Assembly: GCA_003162995.1 (NCBI GenBank)
Contig: PLUZ01000445.1
Coordinates: forward strand, 871-16,707
Length of the DNA: 15,837 bases
From: Methylocapsa sp.
GTDB lineage: Bacteria; Pseudomonadota; Alphaproteobacteria; Rhizobiales; Beijerinckiaceae
Reading direction: 5' to 3'
The translations under genes and the position numbers were made by a program. The notes beneath the pieces are model-generated. The model made no database searches. It was not told the origin of the DNA and worked only from the letters and a program-made list of their open reading frames with translations. Below are positions 7,482 through 14,045 of the stretch, piece by piece (positions within the stretch are counted from its first letter, which is position 1; every line of letters starts with the position of its first letter).

Positions 7482-7510
7482 GAGACAATCTCCGCGCGAG
7501 AGCGTATAAT
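7482..7510 (+). promoter_or_regulatory. Candidate sigma70-type promoter for DUF2189 gene
   Basis: GAGACA (7482-7487) and a perfect TATAAT (7505-7510) are separated by 17 bases, about 100 bp before the DUF2189 start. The -35 box overlaps a small dyad GGAGAcaaTCTCC (7481-7493) that might be an operator. Motif evidence only. Confidence 0.38.
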
Positions 7511-7610
7511 GTTTAAATATTTAGCTCGCGGTTCTGTGTGACCAGCGGCTTTGTGCAAAGTTTCGCCGTGACCTCATGACCGCTTGTTGCCCGGTTCGGG
7601 AGGAACGCCA

Positions 7611-8402
7611 ATGCCGAAGTTTCATGTGATTGCCGGTCCGGATGCGACTGCGGTATATCCCAGCGTGCGCAAGATCGGTCCAGCAGACCTCAAAGACGTT
7701 TTGGCCAAGGGCATCGATGATTTCTTGGCGATGCCGTCATCCCTCGTGTTTTTAGGAATGATCTACCCCATCGTCGGCATATTCCTAGCCGGCTACGCAC
7801 TGCCACTGCTTTTTCCGCTCATGGCGGGTTTCGCTCTGGTCGGTCCCTTCGCCGGAATTGGCTTGTATGAGATAAGCCGGTGCCGGGAGCTTGGCCTCGA
7901 CACCTCATGGGCGCACGCGTTCGGCGTGGTGCGCTCGCACTCGATTTTCTCGATCCTGTCACTCGGCCTCTTGCTGCTGGTGATTTTTGCGGGCTGGGAA
8001 TTCACGGCCCAGTCTCTTTACGTGGGGCTATTTGGAACCACGCCGCCGGAGTCCATCACACAATTTATCACGAATATCTTCGACACGCCTCAGGGCTGGA
8101 AGCTTATTGCATATGGCACCGCAATCGGTTTCGTCTTTGCCGTGGTGGCGCTGAGTATCAGCGTCGTCTCATTTCCCCTGCTTCTGGACCGCGATGTAGA
8201 GGTCCCGGTGGCGGTTTTGACTTCCGTAAAAGCGGTGTGGGAGAACCCTTTCACCATGGCGCTGTGGGGACTGATCGTTGCTACGAGCCTGGCGATTGGC
8301 TTCTTGCTGCTGTTCGTCGGTCTCGCTGTCGCGGTGCCGATCTTGGCACATTCGAGTTGGCATCTCTACCGCAAGGTTGTGGAACCGGTCGGCCCTGTCT
8401 AA
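7611..8402 (+). CDS. DUF2189 integral membrane protein
   Basis: This 263-residue inner-membrane protein fits the DUF2189 family. A polar N-terminus contains VRKIGPADLKDVLAKGIDDFL (19-39), a family-typical lead-in. It is followed by hydrophobic helices at about 43-63, 65-86, 112-132, 165-191 and 215-245, and a polar loop YEISRCRELGLD (86-97) after the second helix. The end HSSWHLYRKVVEP is also characteristic. ATG 7611 has GGGAGGAA just upstream (7599-7606), so it is preferred to in-frame starts further 5'. The function of the family is unknown. It is often found close to cytochrome oxidase genes in Hyphomicrobiales (from memory), and here it converges on the oxidase operon. The ORF is intact. 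Confidence 0.85.
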   Translation: MPKFHVIAGPDATAVYPSVRKIGPADLKDVLAKGIDDFLAMPSSLVFLGMIYPIVGIFLAGYALPLLFPLMAGFALVGPFAGIGLYEISRCRELGLDTSWAHAFGVVRSHSIFSILSLGLLLLVIFAGWEFTAQSLYVGLFGTTPPESITQFITNIFDTPQGWKLIAYGTAIGFVFAVVALSISVVSFPLLLDRDVEVPVAVLTSVKAVWENPFTMALWGLIVATSLAIGFLLLFVGLAVAVPILAHSSWHLYRKVVEPVGPV

Positions 8403-8429
8403 CGCAACAGCGCAGAGTGAAAATTCGAA

Positions 8430-8530
8430 TCTAGAGCATGAGCGCTTCAAGATGAATCGCTCGTGGTCTCTATCGTTTTGTTTTACCGCATGATCTTGTC
8501 CGAAAAGTCTGTAACTTTCCGGGATCATGC
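8430..8530. repeat. Palindromic interspersed repeat of Hyphomicrobiales type
   Basis: TCTAGAGCATGAGCG opens the element. An inner imperfect palindrome GCATGATCttgtccgAAAAGT...ACTTTccggGATCATGC spans 8488-8530. Shorter arms (TAGAG/CTCTA, AGCG/CGCT) occur in the first part. The palindrome stops one base short of the T that precedes the subunit IV stop codon (TAA, complement of 8532-8534). It lies between convergent genes and could also form a strong RNA hairpin that protects or terminates transcripts. I recall near-identical elements dispersed in genomes of this order. Confidence 0.6.
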
Positions 8531-8531
8531 T

Positions 8532-8921
8532 TTAGCGCTCAGAGCCTGACGATTTTTGGTATTCCACGGTTTGATTCTGAGCACTAGCGTTCCCCATTCC
8601 GAAAAATGTGACCCGCGTGAAGTGCGTGTAATCCGATTCGAACGCCATGATCGCCACAAACAGCAACACCGCGCCCGGAGGAACCAGAATGGCATACATC
8701 AGTGCCAGCCGCTCCCACGCCATGTGCATGAAAATAGCGACGATCAAGCCTGCCTTCACAACCATGAACAGCAGGATCAGAGACCATCTGAGATATCCCT
8801 CGAGGCCAAAGTAGTCGACGAGATAAGAGCAAGTACTCAGGACAAACAGCCAGCCCCAGACCACCAGGTAAAGCTTAATGGGGTGCTGTTGTCCATCTTC
8901 GTGCGCCCTTTCCTGTGCCAT
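8532..8921 (-). CDS. Cytochrome c oxidase subunit IV (bacterial caa3/aa3 type)
   Basis: The 129-residue protein is the small fourth subunit of the heme-copper oxidase, with three transmembrane helices at about 15-36, 46-67 and 73-94. Family features are IKLYLVVWGWLFVLSTCSYLVD near the start and MVVKAGLIVAIFMHMAWER (53-71), the conserved helix-2 region with Lys and the HM pair. It is a structural or assembly subunit without redox centres. It is the last gene of the operon, starts 9 bases after the subunit III stop, and has GAGGGAG as ribosome site. The C-terminal 25 residues are polar and unlike the core. The stop codon directly abuts the palindromic repeat, so the tail may have been shaped by its insertion. 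Confidence 0.88.
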   Translation of the reverse strand: MAQERAHEDGQQHPIKLYLVVWGWLFVLSTCSYLVDYFGLEGYLRWSLILLFMVVKAGLIVAIFMHMAWERLALMYAILVPPGAVLLFVAIMAFESDYTHFTRVTFFGMGNASAQNQTVEYQKSSGSER

Positions 8922-8930
8922 GTTTCTCCC

Positions 8931-9653
8931 TCACCAAAGATAGAATAATGCAAAGATGAACACCCACACAAGATCGACGAAGTGCCAGTAGAGCCCCATG
9001 GTTTCGACGATCTCGTAGCGCCCCTTCCTGCTGGTGAAAAAGCCTCGCCTTCCGCTGTCGAAATCTCCCCGCCAAACTTTTCGCGCGATGATGAGCAGGA
9101 AAATCACGCCGATCGTCACGTGGGTGCCGTGGAAGCCCGTGATCAAGAAAAAGCATGAGCCAAACTGAGCCGCTCCCCACGGGTTGCCCCAAGGGCGGAC
9201 CCCTTCCATGATCAGCTTGGTCCATTCGAAAGCCTGCATTCCGACGAAGGAGGCGCCAAATGCCGCCGTCGCCAACATCAAGACTGCGCATTTGACGCGA
9301 TCACGGCGGTAGCCGAAATTGACCGCCATCGCCATCGTCCCGCTGCTGCTAATCAAGATGAAGGTCATGATGGCAATCAGGATGAGGGGAATTTTTCTGC
9401 CAGCGATCGTCAAAGCGAAGACTTCACTGGGGTTCGGCCAAGGTGCGGTCGTCGACATCCGCACCGTCATGTAGGAGAGGAGAAAGCAGCTAAAAATAAA
9501 GGTGTCGCTCAGGAGAAAGATCCATATCATGGCCTTTCCCCAGGTGGCACTCTTGAACGCTCGCTGATCCGAGGACCAATCGGCGGCAAAGCCTTGCCAG
9601 CCTCCGGGATGCGCGCGGGCTTCTAATGTGTTTGGAGGTGCCGAGTCGGTCAT
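8931..9653 (-). CDS. ctaE: Cytochrome c oxidase subunit III
   Basis: At 240 residues this is a short-form subunit III without the first helices of mitochondrial COX3. Transmembrane segments lie near 41-62, 88-109, 121-143, 164-190 and 218-240. Signatures are SSSGTMAMAVNFG (102-114), FVGMQAFEW (136-144) with the conserved Glu, GFHGTHVTIG (173-182) and LYWHFVDLVWVFIF (221-234). The subunit binds lipids, stabilises proton uptake through the D-channel and helps protect the active site from turnover inactivation. GGAGGAAC lies before ATG 9653. It is 58 bp downstream of a second, divergent subunit III gene in the same operon. Confidence 0.92.
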   Translation of the reverse strand: MTDSAPPNTLEARAHPGGWQGFAADWSSDQRAFKSATWGKAMIWIFLLSDTFIFSCFLLSYMTVRMSTTAPWPNPSEVFALTIAGRKIPLILIAIMTFILISSSGTMAMAVNFGYRRDRVKCAVLMLATAAFGASFVGMQAFEWTKLIMEGVRPWGNPWGAAQFGSCFFLITGFHGTHVTIGVIFLLIIARKVWRGDFDSGRRGFFTSRKGRYEIVETMGLYWHFVDLVWVFIFALFYLW

Positions 9654-9711
9654 TTGTTCCTCCGATGTCCTCTGTGGTGCATTTTCAGGCGCGGCGGATA
9701 CAGGCTCACCG

Positions 9712-10419
9712 TTAGAGAATGCGACAAATCAAAGAAACGAGACCGCTGTCCGATACGATCGGATCGGTAAGCAACAGCAGACCGAAAAAAATGAGCCAGA
9801 CCAGAAGCAGAAAATGCCAGTACATGGCGCATAACTCGACGCTCAAGCGCAGCTCGCCGGCCGTAACAGCTCGCCACGCCTTATCCATGGTTCTGCCCAA
9901 GGCCACGAGGCCGCCCAATAAGTGCAGCCCATGCACGCCGGTGATCAGATAAAAGAAGGCGGCGGCTGGATTGGCCGTCAAGTAATAGCCCGCGGCATCG
10001 AGCTGTCGCCATGCCCAGAGCTGCCCGGCAAGGAAAGCAAGGGCGAAAACGCCCCCTGCGAGCAGGCCGGCTCTTACGCCGTCCATCTTTCCCCGGCGCG
10101 CGGCAATTTGCGCCCATTGCAATGCGCCGCTGCTCGAAATCAGGACGCCCGTGTTAAGCCATAACAGCTTCGGCACGGGCGCTGGCCTCCACTCCCCCAT
10201 ATCCATTCGCATGGAGTAGGCGCTGATCAAGAGCGCGAAGAGAGAGCCGACGATAACGAGAAACAGCCCCAATCCTATTTTCGCGGCGGGCCTGGACGAT
10301 GCGCCTGTGTCGACGATCGAGCCCGCCTCTAACCAAGGCTTTGCTGTTATCCTTTGCTGCGACAACCACCATGCGACAATGGCCGCTACCACAGCCAAGA
10401 ATATGAATGTGATATTCAT
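9712..10419 (-). CDS. Second, divergent cytochrome c oxidase subunit III-like protein
   Basis: The 235-residue protein is also of the COX3 fold but clearly a different lineage. It starts with a membrane anchor MNITFIFLAVVAAIVAWWLS and the motif KPWLEAG (27-33), followed by helices near 49-68, 86-105, 117-137, 152-175 and 197-217. COX3 signatures LISSSGALQWAQ (93-104), GVHGLHLLGG (161-170) and MYWHFLLLVWLIFF (199-212) match the neighbour's motifs. It overlaps the ctaD stop codon by the ATGA tetranucleotide, showing translational coupling to subunit I. Paired subunit III genes of this kind occur in some alphaproteobacterial oxidase operons. Whether both polypeptides enter one complex or replace each other is not known from sequence. 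Confidence 0.88.
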   Translation of the reverse strand: MNITFIFLAVVAAIVAWWLSQQRITAKPWLEAGSIVDTGASSRPAAKIGLGLFLVIVGSLFALLISAYSMRMDMGEWRPAPVPKLLWLNTGVLISSSGALQWAQIAARRGKMDGVRAGLLAGGVFALAFLAGQLWAWRQLDAAGYYLTANPAAAFFYLITGVHGLHLLGGLVALGRTMDKAWRAVTAGELRLSVELCAMYWHFLLLVWLIFFGLLLLTDPIVSDSGLVSLICRIL

Positions 10420-12185
10420 GACGGGGCTGCCACAGGCATTCGTTTGGCGGGGGGCTGATTTTGCGGCAGAAAATCCTGCTCGGCGCCCGGCACACTATAA
10501 TCGTAAGCCCAGCGGTAGACGATTGGCAACTCCTTGCCCCAGTTGCCATGTCCGGGCGGGGTCTGGGGGGTTTGCCACTCCAGCGTAGTGGCTCTCCAAG
10601 GATTGCCGCCAGCACGTTTGCCCTTAAACAGGCTCCATATCAGATTGAAAAAGAACACCATCTGGGCGGCACCCACAATCAATGCCGCGGCGGTGATAAA
10701 AACGTTCAGCGTGCCGGCCGATGGAGGCACAAAAGCCGTCTCGCCCAACTCGTAATACCGGCGCGGCACGCCGATAAACCCCAGGTAATGCATGGGGAAG
10801 TAAATCAAATAGGCGCCAAGGAACGTGACCCAGAAGTGAAATTGCCCCAGCCTTTCGTTCCACATCCGGCCGGTGATCTTCGGGTACCAATGGTAGATCC
10901 CCCCGAAAACAACAAGAATTGGCGCGATCCCCATCACCATATGAAAATGGGCAACGACAAACATCGTGGCTGAAAGCGGAACATCCACAATCACATTACC
11001 GAGGAACAGACCCGTGATTCCCCCATTAACAAACGTGACAATGAAGCCGAGGGCGAACAGCATCGGGACCGTGAGGTGGATATCACCCCGCCACAGGGTC
11101 AGCACCCAATTGTAGACCTTGATGGCAGTAGGGATGGCAATGATAAGCGTCGAGGTGGCAAAGAAGAATCCGAATGGCGGGTTCATGCCGCTTATGTACA
11201 TATGGTGGCCCCAAACAATGAAGCTGAGGACGGCGATTGCCACTAAAGCCCATACCATCATGCGATAGCCGAAGATGTTTTTTCTGGCATGGGTGCTGAT
11301 CAGGTCGGAAACGATGCCGAAGGCAGGCAGGGCAACGATGTAAACCTCGGGATGGCCGAAGAACCAGAATAGGTGTTGGAACAATATCGGACTGCCTCCA
11401 CCATATTTCAGGTGTTCCCCGGCCTGGACAATGGCCGGCATGAAAAAGCTCGTCCCTAGAACCCTGTCCAACAGCATCATGACGGAGGCGACGAACAAGG
11501 CGGGGAAGGCCAGCAGCGCGAGGATTGTCGCTGTGAAAATGCCCCATACCGTCAGGGGCAGGCGCATCATCGTCATCCCCCGCGTGCGGCCCTGAAGCAC
11601 GGTCACCACATAGTTCAAGCCACCCATGGTGAAGCCGATGATGAACAGGATTAGGGAAGCCAGCATCAGAATGATGCCCCAGTCCTGTCCGGGGGTGCCT
11701 GCGAGAATGGCCTGGGGCGGATATAGGGTCCAGCCGGCGCCCGTGGGCCCGCCTGGAGCGAAGAAGCTCGCCACCAGGACCAGCACCGCGAGAAAATAGA
11801 CCCAGAAGCTCAGCATGTTCACATAGGGAAAAACCATGTCCCGGGCGCCGACCATCAGCGGAATAAGATAGTTGCCAAAGCCTCCCAAAAACAGCGCGGT
11901 GAGCAGGTAAATCACCATGATCATGCCGTGCATCGTGATAAACTGATAGTAGTTACTTGGGGTGATGAAAGAGAAGGTGCCTGGAAACGCCAGTTGCAGC
12001 CGGATAAACCACGACAACACGAGAGCCACCAATCCGATGCTGATCGCCGTGATCGAATACTGGATGGCGATAACTTTGGCGTCTTGGCAAAAGACGTATT
12101 TCGTCACCCAGCTCTTAGGATGGTAAAGCTCTACGTCTTCGACTTCGGCAGGTGGGATGACTTCGACTGTGCCAATATCGACCAT
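10416..12185 (-). CDS. ctaD: Cytochrome c oxidase subunit I (A-family heme-copper oxidase)
   Basis: This 589-residue, about 12-helix catalytic subunit of the inner-membrane oxidase carries heme a, heme a3 and CuB. Seen are heme a ligands His86 and His415, heme a3 ligand His413, CuB ligands His278, His327 and His328, and the cross-linking Tyr282 in GHPEVYI with Glu280 of the D-channel. Asp116 and Asn123 mark the D-channel entry, and Thr353/Lys356 in IPTAIKV the K-channel. Asp401 and Arg475-Arg476 mark the heme propionates. Unusually, the HD pair that binds Mg/Mn eight and seven residues before the heme a3 His is Ser405-Ala406. ATG 12185 is chosen over an in-frame GTG at 12227 because GAGGAG lies at 12194-12199. 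The C-terminus extends about 50 residues past the last helix. It follows ctaC by 91 bp and is coupled by ATGA to the next gene. Confidence 0.95.
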   Translation of the reverse strand: MVDIGTVEVIPPAEVEDVELYHPKSWVTKYVFCQDAKVIAIQYSITAISIGLVALVLSWFIRLQLAFPGTFSFITPSNYYQFITMHGMIMVIYLLTALFLGGFGNYLIPLMVGARDMVFPYVNMLSFWVYFLAVLVLVASFFAPGGPTGAGWTLYPPQAILAGTPGQDWGIILMLASLILFIIGFTMGGLNYVVTVLQGRTRGMTMMRLPLTVWGIFTATILALLAFPALFVASVMMLLDRVLGTSFFMPAIVQAGEHLKYGGGSPILFQHLFWFFGHPEVYIVALPAFGIVSDLISTHARKNIFGYRMMVWALVAIAVLSFIVWGHHMYISGMNPPFGFFFATSTLIIAIPTAIKVYNWVLTLWRGDIHLTVPMLFALGFIVTFVNGGITGLFLGNVIVDVPLSATMFVVAHFHMVMGIAPILVVFGGIYHWYPKITGRMWNERLGQFHFWVTFLGAYLIYFPMHYLGFIGVPRRYYELGETAFVPPSAGTLNVFITAAALIVGAAQMVFFFNLIWSLFKGKRAGGNPWRATTLEWQTPQTPPGHGNWGKELPIVYRWAYDYSVPGAEQDFLPQNQPPAKRMPVAAPS

Positions 12186-12276
12186 CGAATGTTCTCCTCG
12201 TTCCTCGCTGATGAGGCTCTCTGACACGGCTCAAAAAGTTTGGAGCCTCAATCGCGAAGGTCCTCACTTCCCCAGA

Positions 12277-13101
12277 TTATTGTCTCAGATTTACTTTTTT
12301 GGCGCGAGCCGATAGCTGCGCGAAGGTCTGCTGCTTTTGCAGCCAAGCCTGATAGGCGCTCTCATTCTCAACCACGACACTGCCACGCATCTCCGGGTGA
12401 CCAACGCCACAGAATGCCGCGCAGAGAACCTCGAAAGTCCCGGCTCTGGTAGGGATGAACCAGAAGTAGGTGACCAGACCTGGCATCAAATCCATTTTGG
12501 CACGGAACTCGGGCACATAAAAGTCGTGTATGACGTCTATGGAGCGGAGCAAGACCTTGACCGGTTTCCCAAGCGGCAGATGCAAGTCATCGGCGACGAT
12601 CACGAGATCGTCTTGCCCGTTGGGATCGTTCGGATTCAAACCCAAAGGATTGTCCGAACTGATGTAGCGTGAATCGGATGTGCCGAGTAGGCCGTCCCTT
12701 CCAGGGAGGCGAAAGCTCCACTGCCATTGTTGACCCACGACCTCGATTTCGTCCGCTCCTTTCGGGACGGTGACGAATTGGTACCATACAAACAACCCCG
12801 GTCCCAAAAGGGCTGCGACGGCCACCGTGGTTCCTATGGCGAGGGACCACTCCAGCCTATTGTTCTCCGGCTGGTACGCCGCCCGCCTTCCCTCCCGGTG
12901 GCGGAAGCGGAATACGCAAAAGGCCATAAACAATATGATGGCGATGTAACCGAACCCGGTAATCCAGAATGTGAGGATAACCGTATTATCGATGTAGCCC
13001 CAGTTTGAGGCAATCGGCGTCAGCCACCACGGGCTCAGTAAGTGAAACGACACCGAGCCGATCACGATCAAAACCAGGACGAGTGCTAGGATTGTAGCCA
13101 T
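12277..13101 (-). CDS. ctaC: Cytochrome c oxidase subunit II with CuA site
   Basis: The 274-residue subunit accepts electrons from cytochrome c at a binuclear CuA centre on the periplasmic side. Hydrophobic segments lie at about 3-22 (signal or extra helix), 40-66 and 86-109. The aromatic electron-entry motif is GQQWQWSF (123-130). All five CuA ligand side chains are present in VIHDFYVPEF and LCAAFCGVGHPEM: His192, Cys227, Cys231, His235 and Met238. The Glu normally at the third place of the Cys loop (bovine Glu198), which also binds the Mg ion, is Ala229. No heme c motif is fused, so it is aa3-like rather than caa3. AAGGA lies 10 bases before ATG 13101. It is the first intact gene of the operon; a broken ctaB lies directly upstream. 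Confidence 0.95.
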   Translation of the reverse strand: MATILALVLVLIVIGSVSFHLLSPWWLTPIASNWGYIDNTVILTFWITGFGYIAIILFMAFCVFRFRHREGRRAAYQPENNRLEWSLAIGTTVAVAALLGPGLFVWYQFVTVPKGADEIEVVGQQWQWSFRLPGRDGLLGTSDSRYISSDNPLGLNPNDPNGQDDLVIVADDLHLPLGKPVKVLLRSIDVIHDFYVPEFRAKMDLMPGLVTYFWFIPTRAGTFEVLCAAFCGVGHPEMRGSVVVENESAYQAWLQKQQTFAQLSARAKKVNLRQ

Positions 13102-13166
13102 CCCTTATTCATCCTTGCCTCTAAGAGGTACCCAAATGAACTTCCGTGGCGAATCAGCTTTCCGGT

Positions 13167-13202
13167 GCAGAGCGTGTTAATTTAGCAGAGCGTGTTAATT
13201 TA
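13167..13202. repeat. Perfect 18-bp tandem duplication
   Basis: GCAGAGCGTGTTAATTTA occurs twice head to tail (13167-13184 and 13185-13202). The second copy overlaps the in-frame stop of the truncated ctaB. The sequence is AT-rich compared with its surroundings. It may be a slippage duplication, or the scar of a rearrangement or mobile element that removed the ctaB 3' half. Confidence 0.75.
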
Positions 13203-13633
13203 AATGTGCGGCGCGGCGACATAAAAGAAGATCGTGAACCCAAGAAGCGCGGCGGCGAGCCAATTGGCGACAATGCCCAGGTCATGACCGAAAGAACGGC
13301 AAGGACCAAGCCAAAGCCCAGCGCATCCTCTTTAAGCATTCTGCCGGATGGAATTGGTCGTTTCCTGGTCCGCCGCATCAGCGCGTCCATATCGGCATCG
13401 TACCACATATTGAGGGCGCCCGACGCGCCCGCCCCAGCCGCGATGGCAAGAAGCGAGGCGAAACCGATGACCGGGTTGACATGCAAAGGGGCGATCAAAA
13501 CACCGGTGAGCGCGGTAAACAGCACGAGCGACATGACGCGCGGTTTGAGGAGCGCGACATAGCCGGAAGGACTCGCGATCGAAACCGGGAAACTCTGGGT
13601 AAGGCCGCTATCGCTTTCGCTGACGAGATGCAT
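13200..13633 (-). pseudogene. ctaB: Heme O synthase (protoheme IX farnesyltransferase), truncated and frameshifted
   Basis: The N-terminal half of CtaB/CyoE is clear: [20 protein letters not shown] near residues 25-44, [20 protein letters not shown] and then [16 protein letters not shown], which hold the first Asp-rich prenyl diphosphate motif. After SVMT the frame slips. One C is missing at about 13279-13280. With it restored the frame reads [22 protein letters not shown], as expected for the family. The homology then ends and a stop follows (TAA, complement of 13200-13202). The second Asp-rich motif and roughly half of the usual 300 residues are absent, so it cannot make heme O. ATG 13633 is the likely start. 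The uncorrected frame reads on to 13154. It lies where ctaB often stands, next to ctaC, and points to another ctaB elsewhere. Confidence 0.88.
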
Positions 13634-13861
13634 TTGATCCGACTTTCTTGGATAGTCGTCGGTTTCAACATTATCCTGCCTCCTTTCCGCCGTCCTGACA
13701 AGACGGTGACAGTGTGCCTGGACGCGGACGCACCGGATTTCGAGACATTTGCTCGTCATGTGTTGAAAGAAGACGCTCTTCCCTTCATCGAGAGACAGCG
13801 CTACCGTGAGCGTTAGCGGACGCAGACGCTTGACTGCATAACGCATCACGCCGACTCAGGA

Positions 13862-13993
13862 TTAGCTCGCGGCCAAGGGAAACGCCTTGATCGGCTCGGG
13901 CGTTGCGAGTTTGCCCGGGAAGTTGTCAAGTTTGTAAGCGAGCGCATGACGCTGCAGAGGGACCATCTTGGCAGCCGTGAAGACGATGGCCAT
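13862..13993 (-). CDS. Possible 43-residue small protein
   Basis: ATG 13993 begins a 43-codon frame to TAA at 13862-13864, translating as MAIVFTAAKMVPLQRHALAY then KLDNFPGKLATPEPIKAF and a short tail. Codon third positions are mostly G or C, as in real genes nearby, and AAAGGGCGG precedes the ATG at suitable distance; an in-frame stop lies immediately upstream, so it is not the end of a longer frame. No domain, signal peptide or membrane segment is recognised. It lies between the secreted protein gene and the broken ctaB. It could be a real small protein or a gene remnant. Confidence 0.33.
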   Translation of the reverse strand: MAIVFTAAKMVPLQRHALAYKLDNFPGKLATPEPIKAFPLAAS

Positions 13994-14045
13994 TCAACCG
14001 CCCTTTGCTAAGCGCGGCTTAGTCATTTTGTAAAAGTTGGCGAAC

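Larger units (their letters stand above)
6950..7610. other. Long divergent intergenic region, no convincing gene
   Basis: The region lies between the peroxidase (minus) and DUF2189 (plus) genes and is less GC-rich than its surroundings, with T-runs such as the seven-T run near 7290. The only sizeable open frame (7168-7509, plus) gives a low-complexity, family-less translation and no ribosome site. A 24-codon minus-strand frame ending near 7353 (REERRKSRQELCGRLGDGVK) looks coding-like but is too short to call. The region probably holds the promoters of both neighbours. Confidence 0.55.

Noticed and set aside
7168..7509. 113-codon plus-strand open frame in the intergenic region
   Set aside because: The translation is rich in Ser, Arg and Pro with no domain, there is no ribosome site, codon use is unlike the neighbours, and it overlaps the promoter and repeat signals.
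10416..12185. Apparent loss of the K-channel lysine in subunit I, judged from IHLTVPMLFALGF
   Set aside because: Realignment shows the K-channel Thr/Lys belong to the PTxxK motif further upstream (IPTAIKV, Thr353 and Lys356), which is intact.
13620..13816. Plus-strand frame opposite the ctaB 5' region with coding-like text ([20 protein letters not shown])
   Set aside because: The open frame begins inside ctaB as its antisense shadow and has no start codon outside it. It may be a remnant, but no family is recognisable.
13634..13849. N-terminal 72-codon extension of ctaB to an upstream ATG
   Set aside because: The extension does not resemble CtaB, which normally has a short N-terminus before the first helix. 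ATG 13633 gives a normal start.
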